Positions 1 through 18,889 of a stretch of DNA of 64,000 nt are shown here, in pieces. Location of the stretch: positions 115,001-179,000 of the forward strand of contig NC_091095.1 of assembly GCF_024713975.1 (NCBI RefSeq), written 5' to 3'. Numbering within the stretch: the stretch's first letter is position 1; the number at the start of each line of letters is the position of its first letter. The notes below the pieces were generated by a model. That model was not told the DNA's origin. It was given only the letters and a program-made list of their open reading frames with translations, and ran no database searches. The stretch comes from Paralichthys olivaceus (taxonomy: Eukaryota; Chordata; Actinopteri; Pleuronectiformes; Paralichthyidae). The position numbers and the translations under genes are program-made.

Positions 1-415
1 CTCAGACCTCAGACCATCAGACCCTCAGACCATCAGACCATCAGACCCTCAGACTATCAGACCATCAGACCATCAGACCCTCAGACCCTCAGACCATCAG
101 ACCCTCAGACCATCAGACCATCAGACCCTCAGACCCCAAAGACCATCAGACCCCTCAGACCCCTCAGACCCATCAGACCCCTCAGACCCTCAGACCATCA
201 GACCTCAGACCATCAGACCCTCAGACCTCAGACCATCAGACCCTCAGACCCCAAAGACCATCAGACCCCTCAGACCCCTCAGACCCATCAGACCCCTCAG
301 ACCCTCAGACCCTCAGACCATCAGACCTCAGACCCATCAGACCCCTCAGACCCTCAGACCATCAGACCTCAGACCATCAGACCCTCAGACCTCAGACCAT
401 CAGACCCTCAGACCA
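1..415. repeat. 8-bp satellite array, unit TCAGACCM
   Basis: The stretch is a run of TCAGACCC and TCAGACCA octamers with occasional 7-bp and longer variants, and a higher-order block (around 137-180 and 246-300) that repeats with an AAAGACCAT insert. It is cut by the window edge. It occupies the stil intron upstream of the first visible exon. Confidence 0.95.
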
Positions 416-498
416 GTGATCGATGGATTGATTCAGTAGACTTCGTTTTAATGTCAGTGTTAGATAAGATTGTGCATTGTGTGTGTGTCTTTGTGTAG

Positions 499-7354
<6,856 letters not shown>

Positions 7355-7560
7355 CGCGGCGCCACGGAAACGCTCTCGTTTAAACTGGAGTCTGGCTTGT
7401 GGTGCATTCGGAGTCAGACTGGTTTTAATGGATAACTGAGTCTTCAGCAGCAAATCAGACAAAATGTCTTTTTATGGTTTAACTGGAAATCTGCCTTGTG
7501 TGTGTGTTTGTATCATTTTTATGTCAATGTTTGTGCACTTTTGTTTTTGTTGATTCCACA

Positions 7561-7566
7561 AATAAA
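7561..7566 (+). terminator. stil: stil polyadenylation signal AATAAA
   Basis: A canonical AATAAA lies 207 bases after the stil stop codon and is the first in the 3' region. Confidence 0.7.
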
Positions 7567-7610
7567 ATTCACATGAATGATTTTATCTGCTGACTTCCTG
7601 TTTATCAAAG

Positions 7611-7976
7611 CTTTAAAGGTTCAGTGTGTAGAATTTAGTGACATCTAGTGGTGAAGTGTCATGTTGCAGCTGAACACCCCTCCCCTCTCCTTCCAAACAC
7701 AAGAAGAACCTGTGGCAGCTTCAGTCGTCATAAAAACTCAAAAGGTTTTAGTTTGTCCAGTCTGGACTAATGTAAAAAACATGGCTGCCTCCGTAGAGAG
7801 GGTCCCCTCCATGTAAATATAAAGTATTTAAATATAAAGTATTTTCTGGGGTAAAGAAAACTACAATTCATTTAATTTAGATGAAACGAACTAGTGAAAA
7901 CATCACGAGGATTATTCTACATTAAATTTCTGACAATAGATCCTTTCACCTAAATGTGACATACTGGAGCTTTAAG
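7611..7976 (+). mobile_element. MITE-like element, family B, about 365 bp
   Basis: The ends are CTTTAAAGGTTCAGTGTGTA and, on the other strand, CTTAAAGCTCCAGTATGTC, an imperfect terminal inverted repeat. Body marks include TAGAATTTAGTGACATCTAG, AACACCCCTCCCC, ACTACAATTCATTTAATTTA and TTCTACATTAAATTTCTG. There is no open frame of note. Partial or diverged copies in inverse orientation are at 12427-12600 and 48979-49199. This sequence type is widespread in fish genomes, but I cannot name the superfamily. Confidence 0.75.
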
Positions 7977-8663
7977 TTAAATTTTCGCACTTTCATTTGA
8001 CAAAAGTTCAGATTAAAATTTTTAAATGAAACTCGTTTACATGAACTGTATATAATGTTGTGTAGTCAGTGTGTGCAGCAGCAGATTGTCGACTCGTTCA
8101 CAACAACAGGAACATGTGGGGAACGTTCAGGCAAGGGGTGGAGCCTGTAGAGCAGGAAAGATCGGTGTTGTTGTTTACAGCTCGTCCACATCGGTGTCTG
8201 AAATAAATTAAAATAAAGATTAAACTGTTTCATGAAATAACTGGACTGATGCTCTGGCCCCTGCTGGTGAGCCGTGTGTCCTGCAGCAGTATTGGTTATT
8301 GATCAGTGATGGGCCTGACGGTGAGTTCATCACTGTTGTTTGTGTCCACATGTTTCCTGGAATGAAACCGACTGTTGACCAACACACGATCAATGTCTCA
8401 AAGGTCGCTGTGACGACTGGTCGCTCTGCAGGACACTGACCTGAGATCAGCTTGTACACTCAGACTGTTTTTTTCACCTGCTCAGGTAAGAGCTCCAACT
8501 TCAATCCTTTACTGTGATTCTTTTTTTTTTTATTACAATTGTTTAAATTAAGAATGAAAGTTTACCTAAAATAAAATATTTTTTTATTTTTAATTAATTC
8601 AGAGTTAATACTGATTGTTAATAATTAAAGTCTTGATATGTTTGATAGAGTATATCAGATAGA

Positions 8664-8700
<37 letters not shown>

Positions 8701-9443
8701 CATAACATGATTCTGTATTTCTGTATATATTTCAATGTGTCTTTGGTTACCTGGAACTGACATTTGAAGTGAATTATTTTGTTTAAATATTAGTTCAGTT
8801 TCATTAAACACTTTATTTGTTCCTTAAGAAAAATATATAATCATTATTGATGCTAATAATATAAAATCATTGGAAATATAAAATGTCAGAAATAATTGAA
8901 TAAGAACTAAACAATTCAGAGACAATGGATTTTCTATACTTTTTATAAAAACAAACTATTAAAATATATTTCATATAAAAATTCTGAATTTTCTGTTTTA
9001 TGCAAAATTATGCAATAAATAAAAAGTTGAAATCACTCAGATTAATCATGATGTTGATTTGAAAACATATGGAAGGCTTTTAAAGCTCAGTTAGAGATGA
9101 TTGATTATCTGTGTGCGTTCCTGTACAACGCACAGATGCACCTTTGTGAGGACCATTTTAAGCACAGACCAGACATTTTGTCTGGTCCTCGCTTTTTCAG
9201 AGGGTTGAGGGTTAAGACTTGGTTTTAGGGTTAAAATTAGGGTTTAGGGTTGGAGTTAGAATTAGGTTAGAATTATTAGATATCTCTGACCCCGGAACCT
9301 CAGGACAACAACTTTTACTATTACTAATTACAGTATCTCAGTAATTCATTATGATATCAAATGTGTCCGTTATCAATAATAATTAATATTCTTTACACTG
9401 TTGTTTACATTTTAACAAGTCAGATCTGAAACCTGATGGTGCT
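7977..9443. other. stil-serpinc1 intergenic, AT-rich, no gene seen
   Basis: No exon, RNA gene or open frame is supported. It holds an (AT)n tract at about 8654-8702 and otherwise AT-rich unique sequence. Degenerate TTAGGG-like text starts near 9195. Confidence 0.7.
9195..9280. repeat. Degenerate TTAGGG-like repeats, block 1
   Basis: Contains AGGGTTGAGGGTTAAG and TTAGGGTTTAGGGTTGG. This resembles decayed telomere-like minisatellite, not a perfect (TTAGGG)n tract. Confidence 0.6.
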
Positions 9444-9770
9444 CAAGTGTCCCCGGTCTTTCTCGCCCCCCCTCTCCCCTACTTCCCCCTCCCCACTATC
9501 CCTCTCTCTTCTCTCCCCTCTTTCCCCCCCTCTCTCCTCCCCATGTCTTTCTCCTCCCCCGGTGGAGGCAGATGTCTCCACACTGACTCTGGTTCTTGAG
9601 GTTTCTCTCTGTTAATGAGGAGTTTCTCCTCCACAGTCTCAAAGTGCTGCTCATTGTTCACCTGTTGGTTTCTCTACATTTTCATTTTAAGGTCCTGACC
9701 TTCTCTGTGAAGAGCCTTGAGATCATGTATATTATGATTTGGCGCTATACAAATTGAATTGAATTGAATT
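9444..9770 (+). mobile_element. 3' tail of a non-LTR retrotransposon (LINE-like)
   Basis: A C/T-rich run is followed by GGTGGAGGCAGATGTCTCCA, GGAGTTTCTCCTCCACAGT and GAGCCTTGAGATCATG, then GATTTGGCGCTATACAAATT and three TTGAA units. This is the usual end of a common fish L2/CR1-type LINE, where the TTGAA microsatellite marks the 3' terminus. It is 5'-truncated; no reverse transcriptase remains here. Confidence 0.7.
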
Positions 9771-9960
9771 AGGTTTAGATTAGATTTAGAATTAGGTTTA
9801 GATTAGATTTAGAATTAGGTTTAGATTAGATTTAGAATTAGGTTAAGGGTTAGAGTTAGGGTCAGGTTTAGGTTAGAGTTAGGGCTAAGACTTGGTTTTA
9901 GGGTTGGAGTTGGGTTTAAATTAGAGTTAGGGTTAAGGGTAAGGGAATGCCAATGAGTGT
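9771..9960. repeat. Degenerate TTAGGG / TTAGATTTAGAA repeats, block 2
   Basis: Units such as TTTAGATTAGATTTAGAATTAGG pass gradually into GGTTAGAGTTAGGG. It ends shortly before serpinc1, where the reverse form CTAACCCTAACCC lies directly in front of the start codon. Confidence 0.75.
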
Positions 9961-10020
9961 CCTCACTAAGATAGAAGTAGAAATGTGTGTGTGCTACTGT
10001 CATTCTAACCCTAACCCAGG

Positions 10021-13000
10021 ATGAGGGCTGCTGATTGGCTGTTGGTTGTGGCATTCCTGCCGCTCGTCTCTCACGCCTTCCGTCCAGACATCTGTGGAGC
10101 CAAACCCAGAGACCTGGCTCTGGAGCCACGATGCATCTACCGAATCCCCGACCCCGAGGGCACGACCTCGGAGCCCGAGCAGGTCCCTGAGTCCACAAAC
10201 CCCCGAGTGTGGGAACTGTCGAAGGCCAACAGCCGCTTTGCCCTGTCACTGTACAAGCAGCTCGCTATCGGCAAGACCCCCGAGTCCAACATCTTCATGT
10301 CCCCCATCAGCATCTCCACTGCATTCGCTATGACCAAACTGGGTGCCTGCAACGACACACTGCAGCAGATCATGAAGGTGAGACTCAGTGCATGATGGGA
10401 GTTCCTCCAGCAGTCTGGACCTATAGCAACATAACCAAGAGATGGTTCAGGACCGGATCCAGAACTATAGACTAACAAAGAGGAACGTTTTAAGTTTAAT
10501 CTTAAACTGGTATATAAGTATGATGGAGGGGGGGGTGAAGTAACCAGAGACTGATTCTTCAAACTTATGAAACTAAACATGCTCCATACTGCTCCTGTGA
10601 CATCATCAAGTGTCCGGAACCCTTGACATTATTATAAAGACTCAATCTGACCTGAGATCTGTTCTTAGAAGAGCTCAGATAGAAGCTCAGTCAGTTATGA
10701 TGAAAACTAGATGAACCTGATGTACGAGTTAGAAACACCTTCATGTGAAGGGTCGATGGATAGAACCGATTTAAACATTGCTGCTGCGGCGGCGACTCCT
10801 CCTCCTCCTCCTCCTCCACCTCCTCCTCCTCCTCCTCCTCCTCCTCCTCCTCCTCCACCTCCATGAGTTTTATTAATATTAATATGGATGGGGGGGGCGT
10901 CTCATCTCCTCCTCTTTACCTCTTTATCTCTTCACCTCCTCTTGTCTTTACCACTTCACCTCCTCTTGTCTTTACCTCTTCACCTCCTCTTGTCTTTACC
11001 TCTTCACCTCGTCTTGTCTTTACCTCCTCTTGTCTTCACCTCCTCTTGTCTTTACCTCCTCTTGTCTTCACCTGTTTCCTGAGGACCCAGTGTTGATGGC
11101 TTTTCTGTGTCCATCGAACTCCAGGTGTTTAAGTTTGACACCATCAAAGAAAAGACGTCAGATCAGGTCCACTTCTTCTTCGCCAAACTCAACTGTCGTC
11201 TGTACAGAAAGAAGGACGAGACCACCCAGCTGATCTCTGCTAACAGACTGTTTGGAGACAAGTCTCTGGTCTTCAACGAGACGTATCAGAACATTATTGA
11301 GATGGTGTATGGAGCCAAACTGCTGCCGCTCAACTTCAAGGTAAAGTTTCATCCAACACATCTACGTATCCACACTCGGTTACCCTGGTAACCCCGGTTC
11401 TGTACTGCAGGAGAACCCGGAGGAGGCCCGGGCCACCATCAACAACTGGATCGCCAACAAGACGGAGAACAAGATCCAGGACACGCTGCCACTGGGGTCA
11501 CTGGACTCCAACACCATCCTGGTCCTTGTCAACAACATCTACTTCAAGGTAGCAGACAGTAAACGTCTGACTTGGCCTTCTCTGTCCCCCAAGTTCACAC
11601 CTGGAGAGAAAATACATTTGTGAGATAGACAGAAAAAGGAATAGAGTGAAAATCCTTTAAAACCTTTAAAAAATCTGAGCTGAATTTAACTTGTGGGACC
11701 TGCTCAGATATTTACAGTCAAGACATCGACGTGCACACACAGTGCTGTTGTTTCTACCTTTCAGGGTCAGTGGAAGAACAAGTTTGACAAAGACAAGGTG
11801 TTCGCCGCAGATTTCCACGTCAGTGAGAGTCGCAGCTGCTCCGTCAGTATGATGTTCCAGGAAACCAAGTTCAGGTACAGACACTTCCCCGACGACCATG
11901 TGCAGCTTCTGGAGATGCCGTATCTTGGAGACGACATCACCATGGTGATCATTCTTCCATGCAAGGACACAGCGCTCAGCCAGGTGATACTGATTATTGA
12001 TTATTGGTGTCAGTGCCCTGAACAGAACATATACCTAACCCTAACACATAAATATATTTTTCCTTTTCCTCTTCTTCTGCTCTGCGGCAGCATGTAGACA
12101 AAGTCAATTTCAAAATGCACATGAAGAGTAAAGTAGTGAATGACCACATGTACGTTTTGTGGATGTTTGTTTTTGTGTCAAGGTGGAGGAGAGTCTGGAC
12201 CTGATGAAACTGAACAGCTGGTTGAATGAGATGGAGGAAACCTCGGTGTCCGTCCACGTCCCTCGGTTCAGGGTAGAGGACAGTTTTGCTCTGAAGGAGA
12301 AGCTGCAGGCGATGGGACTGACTGACCTGTTCAGCTCAGAGAAGTCCAGCCTGCCAGGTGCTTCACCCTCTCATGTCCACAAACCTCATATCAAATACCT
12401 CTTCACACTGCAGCAACACATTAACATTAAAGCTCCAGTGTTTATGATTTAGGTGAAATAGATTTATTGGCAGAATATGAAATAATCCTAGTGCTGTTTT
12501 CACTTGTGTGTTTCATCTAAATTGTATAAATGGTTTTCTTTGACCTAAAATGGGCTCTTTATACATAAATACTTTACTTTATAAATACTATATCAGGAGC
12601 AGGTAACCACATGACAGTTCAGGAGATCAGATGAGCACAACCGCCTGGTCATGGACACGCTGTCACGTGGAAAAGAACTGCATCGTTACGAAAAATGATG
12701 ACATGAGCAAAAATGTGTAAATGCAAATATCAGGTGTAAATGTAATCACGTTAAAAATAGATCATTTGTGTGTGAAACACATTTGAATCCAGGTGTGACT
12801 TAATAGATGAAAACATGAGACGAGGTTTTACAGGTGAGTTTGTGTTTGTTTCAGGAATCCTGGAGGACGGCAGTGACACCGTCTACATCTCAGAAGCCTA
12901 CCACAAAGCTTTCCTGGAGGTTCGTTACCGACACGCTGATTGGCTCTCGGTTTTTTTTCAATTTTATTTAACTTTGTAAGAAAGGAGACTGCGTCATTGA

Positions 13001-13536
13001 ATCCATTAACAGTGTCTGTGTTTCCCTGTAAACCCTGTGCTCACACTTAAACTTCTTGGTCATGTACTCACTCTAGTTGCGTGCACTTTTGACATCTGTC
13101 AAAATTCTCCAACCAATAGAATGCCAGGTGTACTGATGACTGATAAAATTGTCCCGCCCTCGTTAAGGGTGTCTGAGGGAGTGTGTGGTACTGCAATGGG
13201 AGGGTGGTACTGGTGGCTGTGGGGTGGAGCGATCGTCCTTCAACCTCCAACCAGAAGTTCGGCAGTTCGATCCCAGTCACAGGGAGTGTGATTCTCTGTA
13301 CTCCACAGGGAGTCTCCAGCTCAGACAGGCTCTTAACAAACCTGTTCTTTGGCTTGTAGGTAAAAGAGGAGGGCAGTGAGGCGGCGGCAGCCACGGCCGT
13401 GGTGGCAGTCGGACGCTCCCTCAATTTTAACGTTGAGGTTTTTCTGGCCAACCGACCTTTCCTGCTGCTCATCAGAGAATCGACCATTAACACAATGCTG
13501 TTCATCGGCAGAGTGGCCGACCCCTGCAACCAATAA
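10021..13536 (+). CDS. serpinc1: Antithrombin (serpin C1)
   Basis: Secreted plasma serpin that inhibits thrombin and factor Xa when activated by heparin. Seven coding exons: 10021-10377, 11125-11340, 11411-11548, 11765-11983, 12183-12357, 12855-12919, 13360-13536, giving 448 residues (human 464). Residues 1-19 look like a signal peptide. The heparin-site basic residues of human R13, R47, K114, K125, R129, R132 and K133 have counterparts ([29 protein letters not shown]); human R46 is Pro here. The six cysteines of the human disulfides are present. The hinge [13 protein letters not shown] and scissile GRSLN fit an inhibitory serpin with P1 Arg. The sixth exon ends in GTTCGT, a weak donor. An in-frame stop lies two codons before the ATG. 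Human has a short extra first coding exon; I see none, but ACCCAG before the ATG could be an acceptor. Confidence 0.95.
10567..10632. mobile_element. Small fragment of the TTAA foldback family
   Basis: CTCCATACTGCTCCTGTGAC, ATCATCAAGTGTCC and CTTGACATT match the inner arm of 4440-5037. It lies in serpinc1 intron 1. Confidence 0.6.
10791..11075. repeat. (CTC)n tract and CACCTCCTCTTGTCTTTAC minisatellite
   Basis: A CTC/TCC trinucleotide run (10796-10862) is followed from 10900 by about eight imperfect copies of a 15-20 bp pyrimidine-rich unit, TTCACCTCCTCTTGTCTTTA. It fills the second half of serpinc1 intron 1, close to the acceptor at 11124. Confidence 0.85.
12427..12600 (-). mobile_element. 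Family B MITE-like element, partial
   Basis: Starts ATTAAAGCTCCAGTG and continues with GGTGAAATAGATTTATTGGC and TCATCTAAATTGTATAAATG, the reverse complement of the right half of 7611-7976, and is strongly diverged. It lies in serpinc1 intron 5. Confidence 0.6.
13212..13282 (+). mobile_element. tRNA-like SINE remnant
   Basis: GGTGGCTGTGGGGTGGAGCG resembles an A box region and GGCAGTTCGATCCCAGTC a B box region, in the spacing of the tRNA-derived head of a common fish SINE. It cannot be a working tRNA gene, because a full cloverleaf is not formed. It lies in serpinc1 intron 6. Confidence 0.5.
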
Positions 13537-13537
13537 A
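13532..13537 (+). terminator. serpinc1: AATAAA overlapping the serpinc1 stop codon
   Basis: The last codon CAA and the stop TAA are followed by AA, so the hexamer AATAAA is made from the coding end itself. A second AATAAA lies at 14202-14207 and is the more ordinary candidate for cleavage. Confidence 0.5.
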
Positions 13538-14990
13538 AACTGCTTTCATACAAACGCAAATCGAAGTTTCTGTTTTACAAACCAGCAAATACTGATATGT
13601 TGTAAAAACATCACGAACAGATCTCTATAAACAGCTGCATCATATGAATGTGTGAAAGAACAGATTGGATTGTGTGTAGATAAACATTTAACAGAGAGGA
13701 GCTGAATATTTGTGTAGATCATGTGGAAATGACTGATATCACACACTTTAGTTAACATTAAGTCTGTGAGGCTGCTGATGCTCCTCTGGTTGTTAAAGGT
13801 TTCACTGTAAAACTAAAAATACGACTATGGTTGTGTGTCTCCACCAAACACTCACTTCCTGTCACACATTCATTTATAGAAAACAAAAAAATCTATACAT
13901 TCAACTAAACTGACATTTTACTGTTTCAGCTTCACATGAATTCATTGTTTCAATGACAACTGTCACATCTTGTTGATTGAGTCGATTGTGTGGTGCTTAA
14001 CTTTAATCTCTCCACAAGGTGGCACCACTTCTCCATATTTTCAATGTGCTACGTGCTGCGCTGGAGTTTTTAGATTATCACTGATATCAGATACCACAGC
14101 TAAAACAACACAGCAAATGTGTGTATTTATATATATATGTATGTATATATATAAATACACACATTTTCACAAACCAAGCTAAAAGCTCATTTACTTGGTT
14201 AAATAAACTGTTGAATGTTTCATATTTTTCTGACTTTCTCAAAGACGTTAATAATCAACTGTTGGTTTCTTCGTAAGTTAGCGTGTAAATAACGTGAGTC
14301 GCTGCAGTTTGACACGTAAAGTGCTTTATTTCCTGTGAAGGAGAAGCGACCTGTGAGTGATCTATAGATTGATAGTGGTCATAGTAACAGAAGCTTCTTC
14401 ACATTTTCTAACTATCATCAACCTTTGCCCCACCCCCCCTCCACCAGACACATGCAACAGAAAAGTTCTTCACATCAAAGCTTCCGAACACGTTTAGTAC
14501 ATCCTCTTTAAAAAGTACAGTATTAAAAGTTCTTTTACTAAAACCATCTTCTGCTCGGATATATTAGATACACGGTGACAGTAAAGTATCATCAGACGTG
14601 TTGTGGATATTCAGAAACAGTCAAAAGTAAAAAAACACGAAACCAACATTTGGCATTTAAAGCGAACGATGTCGATGACGGAGCCTCGACCGACTCAAAT
14701 ACACGATGAAGACCAGAGGATGATGAAGATGATGAGGTTGAGCCGTTTTCACAGTTTGAAGATGAAACTGAAGAACAATGGAAGAGAAGTCGGATCCTGA
14801 GTCACTTGATCTGATCAGATTCTGTAAAGTTGAATCTGATGATTCTTAGAAACAATCAAACACCAGTTTGTTGTTGATTCATCGACAGTTTTCTGATCTT
14901 TGATCATTTATTTTAAAAATGAGTCTGTTCATTTGAAACACGACTCTTAAGTTCAACCGGTCCACTTCGTTAACCACGACCCGATTACTC
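13538..14990. other. serpinc1 3' region, no further gene
   Basis: Unique AT-rich sequence. It contains a near-perfect inverted repeat at 14115-14166 and an AATAAA at 14202-14207. No exon is supported. Confidence 0.65.
14115..14166. other. AT-rich inverted repeat able to form a hairpin
   Basis: AAATGTGTGTATTTATATAT runs into its own reverse complement, with about 23 paired bases per arm and a very short loop. It could be cruciform-forming DNA; there is no sign that it is a processed RNA. Confidence 0.8.
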
Positions 14991-14999
14991 CTGTTTTAT

Positions 15000-15206
15000 A
15001 GATCCCTCCAACCAGACTGAACCGGACAAGACTGGACCGGACTGAACCAGACCAAACTACACTGGAACTAAACCAAACCAGACTGGAACGGATTGAATCA
15101 GACTAAACTGGACTGGACTGAACCGAACCAAACTGATCCAGACTAGACTGAACCAGACTAGACCAGAGTTAACCGAACCAAACTGGATCGGACTGAACCA
15201 ATCTGG
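15000..15206. repeat. Imperfect ACTGGACCGGACTGAACCAGA minisatellite
   Basis: Units of about 10 bp of the form GACTGAACC / AGACTGGAC / AACCAAACC, with many substitutions. The opposite strand reads GGTCTG / GGTTCAGTC, very like the array in the last vcam1 intron at 50457-51205. Confidence 0.8.
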
Positions 15207-18200
15207 TTGACGACACCTCTGTGCAGTGAGGAGGAAGGTTCGCCCATTTTTAACCCTTTTCAAACCAGTTCAGACCGGTTTAGTTTTAATAACCTGGTAA
15301 CTTGTTTATTTGAAAAAAGTGAAAATGAAGTTGGAAATATCAACAGTTTCTTTCTTAATTTAATCCAAAAAAAACAGAATAAGAAATGTAGAAACTGAGG
15401 CAGCTGTTTCTAACGGACTAATTACCGATGACCAAAATAAGAAGTGAATGATTATCTGCATCAGGACGATCGATTTACTGACTGAATTTATTCCTGGACG
15501 AACAATTTAAGTTGGAGCTGAGCAACATGTCGATCTTTAACATATTTTTAGGGCAAAACTTTATGCGATTTTCTTTTTTGTAAAGTGAAAATAAAAACTA
15601 CTAAACTGTTAATTCGCTGTGAGTTCACTATAAGGTAACTGTAAGTTAACCGTATGTGAAGTGTAAGCTAACTTGAAGCTAACCTCCACCACTACATCTT
15701 TTAAAGAGGAGACTTCATAAAATCAAAGTCTGAACCAGGACCTGGTCAAACCAGAAGTTCATAGTCGACCTTAATAAATCAAAGTAAACAATGTGGGCAT
15801 TTACAAGTCATTAAATTCAAAGTAGTTCAGGCTAACGCACAGTTTAAGATGATTTTAGACTGAAGAGCAACGAGGTCAAATGAACTGTAATAATGTAATA
15901 AAATTATATTTTATGTACATATAAAGTTCAACCCCAAAAGTTTTACTTTTACATCTCAATGTTCACACATGACTTCAGTTCATCCGAAACAATAACTAAT
16001 AATAACTTAGAAAGACTTGAAGCACAAACTGGATTCAAACGTCCAGAAGAATCCGTCCTGATTTCACTGCAGTAAAATGTCGCTCACTTGATTTTCACTG
16101 ATATTTTTGTTTGATGAATCTAATTGGCCCAAGTTCATTTTCCTGTTTCTACAACTTTATTTCAACTGTACATGCAAACGTTTGACATTACAACATGTAC
16201 GTTTTTTTAAAACTGAAAGTTAATGTACGTTAAAAGTTAAAACGAGGTCTTGTGGTTTTCACATCAGCTGATTTTTGGTCCATGTTGCTCAGCTCGGTTT
16301 GTCGTCCTCCGGTTCTTTTTTCTGACCTGCGACTGTTTGTTTATTAACAGGTTAGTTTAAATTCCTCATTACTGAGGTTTAGCCGTTAGCATTTTGCTAT
16401 ATAGGGAAGGTAAATGTCCGATTAGCAGACTGAAGGAAAAGAGTCTGTGTACCTGATAGTTCCTGCTTTAGCCTGAATAGTGAGCGCGGTAATCAGGGAG
16501 GAAAACTCGAGTCCCGCCAGGAGCTGCTGCTTCACTTGCATAAAAAAAGAATGTGATTCACAGCTCTAGAAAAACAGTAACAGCCGGTCCATGTGCTACC
16601 TGCCGACTTGCGTCTGAATCAACTCCTTGTGTTTACATAGTTTAAATATGTTTGTCTGATAATATGTGTACATTTGAAATTGTTCTGTTTTTATAAAAAG
16701 TTTCTTTCTGACCCCGTCTCTCTGATAAGTGCTGAAGTTGTTTTGGCGTTTGAGGACCACGCCATCTTTCCTTTGGTTGCCAGGGGACCTGCCTCCACCC
16801 TCCAGAAGATGAACTTTGACCTCTGGAAGGTTTTTAAGTCCAGTTCCGTGACCTGGCTACTACATCCATCTGGTCTGACTGGGTCTGGCTCTTCGTCCTG
16901 TCGCTACCTGATCACAGCTGTCAGTCAAAGATGCATCAGCTCTACTGCACGTTAAGTGTCGGCGTCAAAAACTACTTGAGCTGAAACCATTAGCTCATTC
17001 ATTTGGTGATCAAAGGAAAAATACTATATTGATAATCAATAATCATTCATGACCATTTTATGAAAAGGCTCCAGCTTCATCAATTCATCCTTTTTAAAAC
17101 ACGTCTGAAATGCGATCTTTGTTTAACAATTTAAAGGACCCATTGATGAACAGATTCATCTATAATTGAAATAATTATTGCAGTTAAAAGCAATATTAAA
17201 CATGTATCATCGTATGTAGATTGTATTCTTGTGGTAAAAGCTAACTGTCTGTTAGCTATCAAACTAACATTAGCCATGTGAAGACATTACTACTGCAAAT
17301 ATTGGAGGATGGATGTTTTCGCCTTTCTTGTAGCTAGGCTAACAGTTAGCCCAACATTCTAGTCTTTGTGCTAAGCTAGGTTAACATGTCCTGGAACTGT
17401 CTTGTACTGCACGCACAGATTAAATGGATATATACAAGAGCAAAGCCATGGATGGTGTGGGCAGCTCACTACAACAGCCTAAACACTGGAACAGTTTATA
17501 CATGATAAGAAAATTGTTAACTTGTTTGGTTTTCTGCGTGTTTTTCAGAACAAAATAAACATTGGCAATATTAATACATTAGCTTCGTAATGCAGGTCAA
17601 TGATGTGCGTGATATTCAACAGCTGTGAACCAGTGATGTAAATTTTCTGTATGTCCTTTGTCTGCGGGACATTGAAGCAGCAATGTTTCAACAACAGCTA
17701 AGAAATGAGTAAAGTAGCTCCAGATGCTAACTATGTTAGCAGTGCTGGATGAAACAGCTACAAACAGCTGGAACAGTAAAAACAGCTTTGAACCACTGGA
17801 ATACAATCTGTATGTGATGAGTCTGTTAGCGTGTGCACTATGGTTAGCATAACGTCCCTCAGTTTTTGTTTAGACGATGAATCGGAAATTGATTAGCAAC
17901 TAATTCTATGACTTAACACTTTTAAACCGAAAGGTTTTGGGTTTAGGACTGAAGGATCCATAAATGACAAATCAAATATTATTATTATCATAGTGAAGAT
18001 AATTGTTAGCACGGCTCTAATGTGTAGCTTGTGTTTGACTTGTAGTTTGTCTCTGTGCAGAAGCTGATGCATCATTAACGTATAACATAGTTGATCAGAT
18101 GTTGACTCGTCTTCACACATTGTCAGAGCAAAAAAGTGTTTCCACAAAAATCTGAAGAACAATAAAGACATGCTTTTATAAAAATATCTGAGAAGACTGA

Positions 18201-18889
18201 CGGAGATCTCTGGATCTGAGTGGGTGGATCAGAGCGCCCCCCGGTGGTGCTGTGCTGTGCAGTGCAGCAGCTGTATTGCGTAGTGATGAGAGGTAACTGA
18301 GCTGTGTAGCTTATCTGAGGCCAGACGTTGTCCAGCGTTTTCCTGCTGTGAGTCTGTTCCTGAACGACTGACTCCAACTGCCACAAGATTCAAAGATTCA
18401 AATCCAGTGCGACCAGAGCTCTTCACCTTGTTTATCTGAAGCTTCAAATGCTTCTCATGGTCAAACACAAATTATCATGTGACCAAAGACCTAAGCTTTA
18501 TTCTGAAGAAGCCTGTGAGATACAGACAAAAGCTCTGGAAGTTCATACTTCATCTAATTTAGTTAATGAATAATTTTATATATTATATATAATTTAACTA
18601 TTCTAACTGATTCACTCTCATTTAAATGTTAAACATTTTTAAATCCAACATATTTGAAAGTTCACTGTCTTATTAATGTTAAAATGTATATTTCTCAAAT
18701 ATATTAATAATCATTTATAGAAGATATTAGGCTTGATAATTATTAAACCAGAGTCAAACTGATGACACCTTAAAGACGTATGTTTGTTTTTTAACATTTA
18801 AAGATGAAACAATAAGTTTAAAAATAGAGCAACAAAGGTCGCCCCCTAAAGGCAACATGACAGAACTACACTGTAGTGTGAATTCTGTT
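15207..18889. other. Gene-poor stretch between serpinc1 and zbtb37
   Basis: No conserved coding exon is recognised on either strand. The longest open frame (16674-16955, +) has no familiar motif and no splice context. An AATAAA on the minus strand near 18496 (TTTATT on the plus strand) could serve zbtb37. Confidence 0.55.

Noticed and set aside
9195-9960. True interstitial telomere
   Set aside because: The units are degenerate and mixed with TTAGATTTAGAA; there is no run of perfect TTAGGG.
13212-13282. Possible tRNA gene
   Set aside because: Only box-like parts are present and no complete cloverleaf forms; it fits a SINE head better.
16674-16955. 93-codon open frame between serpinc1 and zbtb37
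   Set aside because: No known motif, no splice signals in phase, and composition like the surrounding non-coding DNA.
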